Part shown: piece after piece, positions 43,383 through 52,569 of the stretch
Position numbering within the stretch: the stretch's first letter is position 1
Layout of the letters: each line of letters begins with the position of its first letter
Origin: Alkalibacillus almallahensis
GTDB lineage: Bacteria > Bacillota > Bacilli > Bacillales > Alkalibacillaceae
NCBI RefSeq assembly: GCF_011761495.1
Contig: NZ_JAASRU010000003.1
Location: forward strand, 124,001 to 188,000
Reading direction: 5' to 3'
DNA: 64,000 bases
Notes under the pieces: generated by a model
Databases searched by the model: none
What the model was told of the DNA's origin: nothing
What the model saw: the letters and a program-made list of their open reading frames with translations, nothing else
Translations under genes and position numbers: made by a program

Positions 43383-43975
43383 TTAACGATTCAGGAAATT
43401 AACTATTACCCTGTCACTATGAACAGTAAGGTCTGAAATTCCCGCATCACTATTCATAAACCCATGTTTAAATGAAGGTGTCTGTAAAAGCAATTGGATC
43501 ATAATTGAAATGGTTCCACCATGCCCAACGATGCAAATTTGCGCCAACTCTTCTCTTTCAGCTTCAGCTTTTATTTTTGAGAGTATGTTCTCTATACGAT
43601 ATTTAAAATCGATAAGGCTTTCTCCTTCTTCTACAGACTCGTGTGCTCTCCTATCCCTTGGTAATGGATACTTAATTTTCGCTTCTTCCTTAGTCATAGC
43701 TGCTAGAACTCCATTGCTCATTTCCATTAACTCATCTAGGACAACTAATTCACTATTCATATCATGATTAATGATTTCTGCTGATTCTTTCGCACGTTTC
43801 AATGTACTCGAATAAATACGATCAAAAGAATAATTGCCTGTAGTGAATTCACTAAGCTTTTTGATCTGTTCACGTCCTCTGTTCGTTAAAGGGTAATCTG
43901 CTTGTCCTTCATGTCTAACTGGTGGTATGTCTGCTTCTGATTCCCGTGTCTGATTAAGACTAAATTAAATGACAT
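43383..43975 (-). pseudogene. Histidine phosphatase disrupted by a 1-bp deletion in its RHG motif
   Basis: From ATG at 43975 (SD GAGAGG) the frame reads MSFNLVLIRHG and then shifts. Removing one base from the GGN codon at 43943-43945 explains it, because the other frame continues directly as ESEADIPPVRHEGQADYPLTNRG, then FDRIYSSTLKRAKESAEII, and on to CIVGHGGTISIMI and the stop at 43383. Corrected length is about 197 aa, normal for the family. The downstream ORF from an internal TTG at 43802 lacks the catalytic His. Confidence 0.82.
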
Positions 43976-44353
43976 ATTATAAGCCTCTCATAAAATATAT
44001 CTTTTCACTTCCATTTAAATTAAATAAAATAAATTTTATTCCATCGTTTAGCTATCATTATACGATAGGAAGGTAGAATTCTATTGACTCATCGTTTAAC
44101 AGTTAGAAATAATACAAAACTTTATTAATGGTATAAAATCAAATTACAGAGGAATAGACTTTGATGGTATAATTAAATAAGTTTAAAAAGTTTAATGTCA
44201 AAAAAGTGTGACTTTCCTTATTATATAAGGGATGGTTTAATACTAAGTAGTTCCTGTATTTTGCAAGAGAAAAATACAACTAGAACCCTTTATAACATCG
44301 TATAATGATTGGAAATAAATTTTTTGTCTGTTATAAGTGGTGTAGGTGTTTTA
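43976..44353. other. AT-rich intergenic stretch with a possible hairpin
   Basis: No gene seen. Nested complementary arms at 44250-44262 and 44271-44286 (GTTC/GAAC outside, TGTATTTT/AAAATACA inside) lie about 70 bp downstream of the membrane gene stop and may be its terminator, without a clear T-run. Confidence 0.35.
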
Positions 44354-45064
44354 TTACTCAAAAGATTTTTCATCATCTTTTTTTTGTTGTTTTTCTTCTT
44401 CTCTATTTCTAATCACTTCGCTTATATGATTATTTTTTTCTTGTTGCTTTTCTCTCTCAAAATCATCCAAAAACTTTTCAACTCTAAGTTGAAGTTCTTT
44501 TACTTCTCTGCGCTTCTGTCTATGTTTCCGTATATTGCTATGTAAATCGTCCAAATCTTTATCAAATGATATATATAGAATAATACCAAGACGCAAGGCA
44601 GTTAAAAACATATAAATAACAATTAACATATTCAAGAGAATATACCTTAACGGGATTATTTCATCATCTGAGTAAACAACTTCTAGTCCCATTATTAAAA
44701 GTAAGTAAACAAACGAAGCAATAAAGGCATTCCTAATAAAAATTATCAACCTTTTAAAAGTTTTCTCATTTAAAAAGGCAAATACAGAATCCACTTTTAT
44801 ACTCCCTAATAAAGTGAACACAGTCACATATATACCAATGAAGATAGCTGCAATAGTTAGTAATGAACTTTCCATATTTTCAACAGCCGATCTAACATCA
44901 TTTTGTAAAAACATTTCAGCTTTTTCGCTATGAAGCTTAATATCAAAAACATATAAATAATGATTTATAAAAAAGAAGGCAAAAAGTAATGAAATAAGAT
45001 AGATAATAGATCTATTTTCAAACCAATAAAAAACCTTATCTTTAGTGATTTTAATTTTTCTCAT
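44354..45064 (-). CDS. Four-helix membrane protein with cytosolic coiled coil (RexB-like partner)
   Basis: 236-aa protein. Four hydrophobic helices at about 18-39, 66-89, 103-129 and 140-166, then a highly charged helical tail (LQLRVEKFLDDFEREKQQEKNN) predicted to be a coiled coil. SD AAGGTGG before the ATG, 21 bp after the stop of the upstream cytosolic protein gene. The layout of a soluble sensor gene followed by a four-helix membrane protein matches lambda rexA-rexB, although lambda RexB is shorter (144 aa). No sequence identity to RexB can be claimed by eye. I infer an effector that perturbs the membrane. Confidence 0.6.
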   Translation of the reverse strand: MRKIKITKDKVFYWFENRSIIYLISLLFAFFFINHYLYVFDIKLHSEKAEMFLQNDVRSAVENMESSLLTIAAIFIGIYVTVFTLLGSIKVDSVFAFLNEKTFKRLIIFIRNAFIASFVYLLLIMGLEVVYSDDEIIPLRYILLNMLIVIYMFLTALRLGIILYISFDKDLDDLHSNIRKHRQKRREVKELQLRVEKFLDDFEREKQQEKNNHISEVIRNREEEKQQKKDDEKSFE

Positions 45065-45085
45065 TATGATGCCACCTTCTTAAAA

Positions 45086-46051
45086 TCAATTTGGATGTTG
45101 ATCTATATGGTTAATAATTAGTTCAGGTAACTCATCTGGTTCATAAGTATATTCGTTATAAGTATTCTCGCCAACTCTTCCTTCCTGATAAAATTCTATT
45201 TCTAAGAAGTCTGTAATGTTCTCCCATCCTGAACCTTCAACATCTCTTATTATTTTAAGAACTCCTACATCCTTCACATCCACTTCTTCTACACTTCCAG
45301 TCATTGGACTTGTATACTTCACCTTAACAGACTCGAAGATATCTCCATCTAGATCGAGACCTCTTAATAAATTCACAAGTTGTACTGGGTCAATTACATC
45401 TTTTTTCTTTCTTCCGTTGCCAAAACCTACATAAGCAACGTTAGCTCCAAAACTATTATGGGTTTCTATAGTGTTACTTAATACATCACCTATAACACTC
45501 TCATTAGAATCTTCTAAATAAAGATTTCTTGTTCTACTCGTTAAGTCAATTCTAAAGTCAACTCTCTTGATATCATTTGAATTTTGTATATCTTGGAAGC
45601 CCAGGTTAGATTCTATGGGCTCTAAATAAACTGCCCAATTATCATCTTCATTATTAGGAAGGAATGAAGATAGGTAATTTTGAAGTGCATTTGGTCTAGC
45701 ACCATGATGGTTATACTCCACAATTAATAGCCTGCTATTCCTCCTATAAAAGACAGATGTGATTTCTACAACATCATCATCTATTTCATCTATACGATCA
45801 GTTCCAACTGTACTCAAAAAAGGTTTATTATCACGGAATTTTCCAAAGACTAATTTTCTATCATTGGAATCATTGTTGTTAGTGTTAGGATCCTTCATGT
45901 TCATAAGACATATGTATCCTTGCTTAACATTCTTCAACCGCTGTGCTGGGTCCCTAACAATTATGTCATCTAACATCTCACTTAAATGAATATTGGTAAT
46001 ATCATCATTATGTGTAATAAAGCAATTGTAGTAATAAAATGTTTTTTCCAT
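45086..46051 (-). CDS. Cytosolic protein with RexA-like layout (candidate phage-exclusion sensor)
   Basis: 321-aa protein without signal or membrane segments. I do not recognise a firm family. Compared from memory with lambda RexA, it shares the order of several blocks: a start with FYYY and a short helix, KQGYICLMNMKD, a GKFRDNKPFLSTV strand, RLLIVEYNHHGARPNALQNYLSSFL, VYLEPI followed by a variable segment, and GDIFESVKVKYTSP (RexA: VQIEPL..., GELFDSLDIVIKP). The match is weak and needs profile search. SD AGGAGG 8 nt before the ATG at 46051. It forms an operon with the downstream membrane protein gene and lies in an AT-rich island with a restriction-modification system. Confidence 0.6.
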   Translation of the reverse strand: MEKTFYYYNCFITHNDDITNIHLSEMLDDIIVRDPAQRLKNVKQGYICLMNMKDPNTNNNDSNDRKLVFGKFRDNKPFLSTVGTDRIDEIDDDVVEITSVFYRRNSRLLIVEYNHHGARPNALQNYLSSFLPNNEDDNWAVYLEPIESNLGFQDIQNSNDIKRVDFRIDLTSRTRNLYLEDSNESVIGDVLSNTIETHNSFGANVAYVGFGNGRKKKDVIDPVQLVNLLRGLDLDGDIFESVKVKYTSPMTGSVEEVDVKDVGVLKIIRDVEGSGWENITDFLEIEFYQEGRVGENTYNEYTYEPDELPELIINHIDQHPN

Positions 46052-46054
46052 CAA

Positions 46055-46427
46055 ATAGTCCTCCTAGAGAAAGAATATCTTTAAAACAATCATACAGAAT
46101 AATCAAATATTACTCAAACTTTTACAAAAATTTAATGATATTACATCCTAATACCATATTCATAGATTAAATTAGATTTTTTGTAAAACCCTTGTAGCTG
46201 ATGACATGGATTTAATCTGTTTTGTTATTAAAATGTTTCCCCCCCTATCGGATATAACTAGCCTCTTTTTTAATTCATTTCGACAGATCAACCTGGTTCC
46301 TTTCTAATATCTACTAAACCTTTGGTCGAATGTCGCTTTTCAAAAAAGGATTATAACTATTTTGAAGCACTGACAAATGGAATATGGCTTTTACAAGGGG
46401 GGATATACATAAATAGAATACTTAACA
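46055..46427. other. AT-rich intergenic stretch
   Basis: Upstream region of the RexA-like gene. Apart from the ribosome binding site near 46060 and AT-rich promoter-like sequence, I see nothing specific. Confidence 0.4.
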
Positions 46428-46601
46428 CTACATTTTAAGTTTTCGATATAAACTGTCTATTGCTAGATATTTATATAAAGTGTTATAACACGTTTCATGC
46501 ACGATTATTTCTTTTTCCAATAAAGCCACTTTTTCATTCCCACCAATTTTTTCAAGGCACCAGGAACAATCTGTTCCATGATAAACATTTTCCTTAACCA
46601 T
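46428..46601 (-). CDS. Small zinc-knuckle-like protein (57 aa)
   Basis: MVKENVYHGTDCSWCLEKIGGNEKVALLEKEIIVHETCYNTLYKYL... has C-x2-C and H-x3-C pairs separated by about 20 residues, a plausible zinc-binding site. SD AAAGGAG lies 9 nt before the ATG at 46601. Function unknown. It lies between the membrane pair and the restriction system. Confidence 0.6.
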   Translation of the reverse strand: MVKENVYHGTDCSWCLEKIGGNEKVALLEKEIIVHETCYNTLYKYLAIDSLYRKLKM

Positions 46602-47676
46602 GTGTAACAACTCCTTTGTTAGTTAAAACTATAATTTTGTGAATGTTTAAAGCATTTGAATACATCATCTTAACAGCAATTTAATTTTTTACTGGATTAA
46701 AATGTTGTGTATGAAATGTTATTATTACTCTTCTGTTTATCCAAACGAATTAACACCATATTTATTTAAGTCCATTTCTCCTTTCAGTTTGAATACACAG
46801 CATCAATCACAATTTTAATTATAATTATATTAATTAAAATGACAAATTAAGTTTTTATTCAAACAGACACTTATTTTGTTCTTTTTCACTCAAAAACAGT
46901 AGTTTACTTTAAACTTAGCCTAATTTTCTAGATGAACAAAACATTTTTATCACTATATTAGATGACCTTGTATAAGCTAATATCATATAAGTTTGGGAAT
47001 GAATTAGAAGTGATAACCTTAAAACAACATATCATTTAATTGTAATTGAAGTATGAAATTGAAATGGATATTACTAGAGCTGTTAATAAGGACAAGGAAT
47101 ACAGTGGAAAAATATTCAAGAATTTCAAACTGGTAAATACAGGGATCTCGTAAATTACCCATGACGGTTTTCTTTCTAAAACCACCGTCTTTCAAAGTGT
47201 ACTGCTTAACTGTTTAATCATATTTACGGAAATTGCCTAATTCTAGTTTACAGTAAAACCAAAATTGCTTATTATATCAAAAAATAGAAAAATAAGTTTT
47301 TTACTATGCCTCAATAGATTAACTCATTAAGAAAACTATTGGATAGATTAACACCTATTACTTTTTATTCTTTACGTTTCTTTAATAAAAACTAGCTACT
47401 TATCTATAACATGTTACCTGCTATATGAAATTAATGACTTCAAAAACAATGAATAGTAGTTATTAATACCTAAATTTACACTTTCAAACACTTATTATCA
47501 TTTTCGCAGTACTGAAATAATAAAAAGCGTTTCATTATACACTAGCTTTAAGAACTAACATTATAATAAAACGCTTCTATTATCGGTATTTTTTAGAACA
47601 TTTAATACATATAGATTAAGTTATATATGAAAAACAACTTTTTGTTTTCATTGAATAATTTAATCTACAACCTTAT
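46602..47676. other. 1.07-kb AT-rich gene-free stretch
   Basis: No ORF with a convincing ribosome binding site on either strand. It holds the terminator of the restriction operon near its right end (47521-47577) and an imperfect GACGGT/ACCGTC hairpin near 47173-47199. The low GC and lack of coding suggest decayed or horizontally acquired DNA. Confidence 0.5.
47521..47577 (-). terminator. Terminator of the restriction-modification operon
   Basis: AGCGTTTCATTATA (47526-47539) pairs with TATAATAAAACGCT (47562-47575) with one mismatch. The minus strand continues in TTTTTATTATTT. About 100 bp past the HNH gene stop. Confidence 0.6.
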
Positions 47677-48861
47677 TTACAACTCAACATAAGTTTTATT
47701 TAAAAAGTGTTGATTTTGGTACCTTTTTTCTAAGTATTCCAGTACGTACGAATTGGAAATTGAATTTGATAGTGATCTAGCCTCCGTGACCTTGGATATA
47801 AAACCCTTGTCACTATCTTTTAAGTCATTGTCATACATAACAGACCCATCCTTGCAAATCGCAAGAATACCCTGATCGTACATTGAGTGATGATTCTCAC
47901 ATAACCAAATACCATTATTCCCATCTGTAGCACACTCTAATTTCTCATCAAAAGTTAAAGAGGTGTTTTTGATATCTGCAACTGGCCATATGTGAGCTCC
48001 TTCAATTAGTTGTGGAATCTCACAATCGCACAAGGCGCATTTTTTGGGTCCTAGTCTATCAAGTAAATTGTAAATAAATTTAGGGGACCTCAAACTATTA
48101 TTTTGTTCAAACTCTCTTCTTTCCATAGTGATATCGGTAGTGATAATTTTTATATTCTGCAATTTTTTCAAAGCTTCAGTATCAGGTCTAGGTAAAGATC
48201 TTAAACCTTGTTCACTCACTTCGAATAAATATACATACTCTGATAAAATTGATGCAGCCATGGTTATTAGTACAGATTCTTTTTTGTTTGCTCCATATGT
48301 TTTTGCATAAATCTCTGTAGTTCCTTCTTGTTCTTGTATCAAGTAAGTAGAATTATTAGATCTGTTAGTATTCCTAACTTGTTCTTTTACGGCTATTAAG
48401 TCGTCAATAGAATTGAAATTATTGATCTTTGTATTTAAAATTTTCTCTGGGTTTAAAAATCTAACTCCAGCTGTAGCCATAACCCGGTACAAAAAAGTGT
48501 AGTACTTCGTTTCTACATTACCTGTTAGATCCAGAAAGTAAAAGTGAATCTCTTTATTCATACTACTTTCTTTGAAAAAAGATACTAAGGCTGTTGTAAT
48601 ACTTTGAAAAAAATAGTTACGTCCACTAATCTGTCCAGTCTCTGAAAAAGAAATAAAATGTTTAGCACCATTATAGTGCAGAGTTGCTAACCTTCCTTTA
48701 TTATACCCCTCATTATCAAACTCTAAGGTATAATCAAATACACCTGTTATTTTTTGACACACATCTTGTAGAACATTTTCGGTAAGAATATCTTCATACT
48801 TGTAGCCCCCTTTCTGGGAATTGTTTTTCACTACGAAGTGGGGCTTTTGAGAATAGCTCAT
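47677..48861 (-). CDS. HNH endonuclease, partner restriction enzyme of the double methyltransferase
   Basis: 394-aa predicted restriction endonuclease. The C-terminal HNH domain (about 272-335) has zinc cysteines C275 and C278 in KKCALCDCEIP, catalytic His in EGAHIWPVADIKN (H290), NNGIWLCENHH (N315/N316, C321, H324-H325). The N-terminal 270 residues match nothing I know and should carry the DNA recognition. Its ATG lies 68 bp inside the 3' end of the methyltransferase gene with no good SD, so translation is probably coupled. That may delay nuclease production until methylase is made. A terminator follows. Confidence 0.85.
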   Translation of the reverse strand: MSYSQKPHFVVKNNSQKGGYKYEDILTENVLQDVCQKITGVFDYTLEFDNEGYNKGRLATLHYNGAKHFISFSETGQISGRNYFFQSITTALVSFFKESSMNKEIHFYFLDLTGNVETKYYTFLYRVMATAGVRFLNPEKILNTKINNFNSIDDLIAVKEQVRNTNRSNNSTYLIQEQEGTTEIYAKTYGANKKESVLITMAASILSEYVYLFEVSEQGLRSLPRPDTEALKKLQNIKIITTDITMERREFEQNNSLRSPKFIYNLLDRLGPKKCALCDCEIPQLIEGAHIWPVADIKNTSLTFDEKLECATDGNNGIWLCENHHSMYDQGILAICKDGSVMYDNDLKDSDKGFISKVTEARSLSNSISNSYVLEYLEKRYQNQHFLNKTYVEL

Positions 48862-50704
48862 AATTTAATATAACAACCTCTTTTCTTTTCCGGCCTGGTA
48901 TAGGTTTTAATTCTATAATTTTATAATTATTCTTTTCTATCCAAGATTTCATATAATCATTAATTTCACCTTTATGTTCAAGAACGTAAGAAATCATGAA
49001 TTTTGTCCCTTTACTGTTGATTCTATCTGCGAAATTCATAAGTTCTTGTTCTTGTTGTACATCCCATCCATTAAAACCTCTTTTTCCATCATTATAAGCA
49101 CCAGTTGTAAAAAGGTATGGAGGGTCCATATAGACAAATGAATATTTATCAATTTCACTTTCTAATTCTTTATAATCCTTATAATAAAACTCGTAATGGC
49201 TATCTTTTAAAACTCTAGAGAAGCTCACCATTTTTTCGAGTACTTTATCATTAAACCACCTCATACCTACCGGATTATTAAATTCATATTTACTATTAAA
49301 CCTTATTTGTTGTTGAAAACCATATAGAATGATTGTAAATAAAAGACGAGGATCGCGTTTTTTAAACGGGAGTTCATTATAATAATTTCTAGCTTTTATA
49401 TAACTTTCAGAGTTGGCTATTTCTAGACCGAATTTCTTTTCTATTCTTTTTATATACATTAAATAATCATAAGTATCATACTTTTTAAAAGATTCAACTA
49501 AATCTTTTATTATCCAATTAGTATCATTGTATATGACTTTATCATGTTTCATATTTACACCTACGTTAAAACCACCTCCAAATAAATCAAAAAATTTATC
49601 AGATTCATCTGGAATTAATTTTTTAATTTCATCTATTAATCTATATTTACTACCAGTATAATTTAACGGTGACTCATAAGTAACATCTGATAAATCTTTC
49701 TTTTCAATAAAGTATAGATATTCAAAGTGTTCATTTTTCTTTTTTGTTTTCCAGTTACTATACTTTTTATAAGATATTTCTTTACATTGATAAGTCTCTT
49801 TTTTTCCATACCTCTTTAAACTGGCCTCAATAAATTGTTTTGATAAAAATCCATCATTATTATAGCTAAGAAGTATATACTTAGCCTTAGTTTTAGCTAA
49901 TATTTTATCTAATAATATATGCGACTTGTAGTTCTTTGACCAATCTGACCTCATTGGGGCTGTTTTTCTTGACCCAGTAACAGGACTTATTGTTGGGTTA
50001 TCGTATAATACCAAAGTTTCTAATAAATGATATTGGGTTCCGTATTGGTTTTGAGTATAAGGAGGGTCAAGATATAATACGTCACATTCAACGTCTTCAA
50101 TAATATCCTCTACTTTTGAATTAAAAAATTCATACTCCATCTTTACATCTTTATTAAACGAATCAATCTTAATAAACTCAATATCTTTTACAGCCCTAGG
50201 ATCCCACTTCTTCAGAAACGCACCATAAACCCCAGCTGTATTAGCTACTGTAGAAATAGATTCAATTAAACAAGCTAATAAATAACAATACTCATTATAA
50301 TCTATTAGTTTTTCATTGTACCAATCTTCAATAGTTATTCTAAAATAGTCTATTCTGCCAGCATTTTTTTCATTAAAATACATTCTTTCAGATGCTGCTG
50401 GTGAATAATTTTTATAGAAAAAACCTTCCACAATATTTTCGTTGCTATTTAAAAATTCAAACGGATCAAATCCCAGGTTTTTGAAATTCACTTTATTCTC
50501 CATTATCCTTCCTCTAGTGTAAGTGGAACACCAAGAAAGTAGATCATTAGCTTTAAGGTTAAAGGCATCTTTGAGATAATCTGACACTGAACCCGTACCT
50601 GAAAAAGCATCAAAAAAAGTATATCCTTTATCTATCAGGCCTTCATTTTCCAAGATCTCATAAATTTCAGTAACTATTGATTCTTTATTTCCAATAAATC
50701 GCAT
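48794..50704 (-). CDS. Fused double D12-class N6-adenine DNA methyltransferase (M.FokI-like)
   Basis: Protective methylase with two complete D12 (Dam-like) domains. Domain 1 (about 1-340): FDAFSGTGSV at 32-40 for SAM and DPPY at 213-216. Domain 2 (about 344-636): NYTGSKYRLIDEI, FFDLFGGGFNVG at 371-382, and DPPY at 527-530. Known two-domain enzymes such as M.FokI methylate adenine on each strand of an asymmetric site, which predicts a type IIS-like specificity here. SD AAGGAAGG before the ATG. It is upstream of and overlaps the HNH gene. AT-rich codon use unlike the core genes indicates transfer. Confidence 0.9.
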   Translation of the reverse strand: MRFIGNKESIVTEIYEILENEGLIDKGYTFFDAFSGTGSVSDYLKDAFNLKANDLLSWCSTYTRGRIMENKVNFKNLGFDPFEFLNSNENIVEGFFYKNYSPAASERMYFNEKNAGRIDYFRITIEDWYNEKLIDYNEYCYLLACLIESISTVANTAGVYGAFLKKWDPRAVKDIEFIKIDSFNKDVKMEYEFFNSKVEDIIEDVECDVLYLDPPYTQNQYGTQYHLLETLVLYDNPTISPVTGSRKTAPMRSDWSKNYKSHILLDKILAKTKAKYILLSYNNDGFLSKQFIEASLKRYGKKETYQCKEISYKKYSNWKTKKKNEHFEYLYFIEKKDLSDVTYESPLNYTGSKYRLIDEIKKLIPDESDKFFDLFGGGFNVGVNMKHDKVIYNDTNWIIKDLVESFKKYDTYDYLMYIKRIEKKFGLEIANSESYIKARNYYNELPFKKRDPRLLFTIILYGFQQQIRFNSKYEFNNPVGMRWFNDKVLEKMVSFSRVLKDSHYEFYYKDYKELESEIDKYSFVYMDPPYLFTTGAYNDGKRGFNGWDVQQEQELMNFADRINSKGTKFMISYVLEHKGEINDYMKSWIEKNNYKIIELKPIPGRKRKEVVILNYELFSKAPLRSEKQFPERGLQV

Positions 50705-51224
50705 TCAATTGCACCTTCCTTGTTGTAAATAACTACTTGTGAGTAAATACATTATTTAAATTGCTTTAATCTAACCATCTCTTAAGTACACTTGAATAAG
50801 AAGCGAAATTTAAATAAGTATATTTACAAAAGAAACGATAGATAATAAAAGTTTAGCATAACAAACTTAGTTTTTCTCATTAATAAATTATGTAGATATG
50901 TAATAAACTTTCAAGTGTTCAATTATGTTAACTTAATAAATTTTAACACGAGGTTATAGTCCGATAAAACGCACTAATCCGAAATTAACATACATACTAT
51001 CATGCATAATTGGTTATATTTACACACACAGAATAGTACAAGATAGTTTAGGCTCAATATTTGAGCAACATAAAATGCTATTGAAATGGTAATAGAATGG
51101 CCCTATTATAAGAAACATTGAACCCCCATGCGTTGTATTTTATCGATATCGAAAAATCTTAATGTATCGAAATTTAGAGCAGTTCTAATTTCGATGAAAG
51201 AGACATCAATACTTAAAATCAAGC

Positions 51225-51360
51225 CCTTTCAAACAGTTATGAACCGCACGAAAAATGCACAATTTAATTCTATTTTATTGATTAATTTCTGAAATAAGCT
51301 TAATTAATAACCAACCTATAGTCTGTTTTTTCAAAGCTTTGGTTTATTAATATATTTTTT
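51225..51360 (-). pseudogene. Decayed alcohol dehydrogenase 3' end (second copy)
   Basis: Aligns by eye with 52511-52650: AAACAG-TATGAAC-GC, TCTATTTTAT and TTTTCAAAG blocks are shared in the same order. On the minus strand it ends K-L-I-S-E-I-N-Q-stop, against K-P-I-L-K-I-N-R-stop in the better copy. Confidence 0.65.
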
Positions 51361-51379
51361 TAATTAACTATTATCCATT

Positions 51380-51430
51380 AAAAAAAGCGCAGTACCTTTA
51401 CCACTCTACCTGGCAAGTACTGCGCTTCTT
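51380..51430 (-). terminator. Terminator of the LysM-3D gene
   Basis: AAGCGCAGTAC and GTACTGCGCTT arms. The minus strand runs into T7. Confidence 0.88.
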
Positions 51431-51471
51431 AAAAACTCTTAACTATTCTCTTCGATTGTTAGATCGAGTGA

Positions 51472-52299
51472 TTACTCAATGATTGTTACATCGACTGTGC
51501 GGACGCCCCACTCGTATGCTTCACTTTTGTTTGGTACGTGTACGTCAATCTTGTTGCCGTTAATAGCGCCACCAGTATCTGCAGCAATAGCAGTACCATA
51601 GCCTTCAACGTGAACTTTTGTACCTAATGGAATCACGTCTGGATCAACAGCGATTACTTTCTTGTTTGGATTAGCATTTAGGTCGACGCCAGTTGCTGTC
51701 ACACCTGTGCATCCTGCGCAATCAGCTGTATAGGCTGTTGCTGATACTGAGATTGTTCGTCCTTCTGGGTCATTCTGTGAAGAAGACTGTTCTTCTGACG
51801 ATTCATTATTGTTGCTAGATGTGTGTTGAACGTCATCTGATGTGTCTTGTTCAGCTGTTTCCTGAGATTGACTAGATTCATTGGATGAACTGTCAGCTGA
51901 TGCAGACGTTGATTCATTTGTACTTTGTTGTACATTAGCACCATCTAGATTAAGTTCTTGTCCAACGATAATGAGATCTGAATTAAGCTCGTTCCATTGC
52001 TTAAGTTCATTTACCGATACACCATGTTCTTGACCGATGGCGAATAATGTATCGCCACTCTCAACTGTATATGATTCAACAGCATTGGAATTATCAAGCT
52101 CTAGCGTTTGACTAGGATAGATTGTCGTTGTATCTAAATCGTTTATATCAACTATATTTTCTACTGTTGTGCTATTTTCTTTTGCGATGCCCCAAAGCGT
52201 ATCGCCTGATTCTACTTCATAACCTGCTGCAGATGCTGTAGTTGCTGTAGCGCCCGCAATAATAACACCTGTAGCAATTGAAGCTACTAGTTTTTTCAT
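51472..52299 (-). CDS. Secreted LysM-3D domain protein (YocH-like)
   Basis: Cell-wall-binding protein, probably a lytic transglycosylase or amidase-like wall enzyme. A signal peptide occupies residues 1-25 (cleavage ASA-AGYEVE). Two LysM domains lie at about 26-69 and 76-118 (SGDTLWGIA, SGDTLFAIG). A Ser/Asn/Glu-rich linker covers 120-185. The C-terminal 3D domain has AYTADCAGCTGVTATG, VIAVDPDVIPLGTKVHVEGYGTAIAADTGGAI, and the three Asp residues that name the family. B. subtilis YocH is under WalR control; no WalR box was checked here. Confidence 0.9.
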   Translation of the reverse strand: MKKLVASIATGVIIAGATATTASAAGYEVESGDTLWGIAKENSTTVENIVDINDLDTTTIYPSQTLELDNSNAVESYTVESGDTLFAIGQEHGVSVNELKQWNELNSDLIIVGQELNLDGANVQQSTNESTSASADSSSNESSQSQETAEQDTSDDVQHTSSNNNESSEEQSSSQNDPEGRTISVSATAYTADCAGCTGVTATGVDLNANPNKKVIAVDPDVIPLGTKVHVEGYGTAIAADTGGAINGNKIDVHVPNKSEAYEWGVRTVDVTIIE

Positions 52300-52512
52300 G
52301 GGTGTTTCCCTCCTTTAATGTCTTACAAGCCACATCATAACACGTTGTGACAGGCTTTGTGGTTACAGGCGCGTTAAGTGTTTATGACGAGATTTTTCCA
52401 ATAAGCCAATTCTATCTCGAAGTATTAACAACATATTTCAACAATCTTTTTCACTGTAATACTTGATAATTTTCTGATTTGTATAACAACTCACTTCCCC
52501 ACTCGCATAAAA

Positions 52513-52552
52513 AAATACACCTTCCAAACAGCTATGAACTGCTTGAAAGGTG
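52513..52552 (-). terminator. Terminator after the truncated alcohol dehydrogenase
   Basis: ACACCTT-CAA and TTG-AAGGTGT arms around ACAGCTATGAACTGC. The minus strand runs into a T-rich tail. Confidence 0.7.
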
Positions 52553-52569
52553 TAAAGTCCACCTCTATT

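Larger units (their letters stand above)
50705..51471. other. AT-rich intergenic stretch holding an alcohol dehydrogenase tail and a terminator
   Basis: Right border of the accessory island. It contains the decayed C-terminal end of an alcohol dehydrogenase gene (51225-51360) and the terminator of the LysM-3D gene. I see nothing else in it. Confidence 0.5.

Noticed and set aside
44309-44545. Plus-strand 78-codon hydrophobic ORF
   Set aside because: It is the antisense of the charged tail of the four-helix membrane protein; poly-Lys/Glu codons read backwards give Phe/Leu. No ribosome binding site.
47173-47199. GACGGT...ACCGTC hairpin as a terminator
   Set aside because: The stem is interrupted, and no gene ends close by on either strand.
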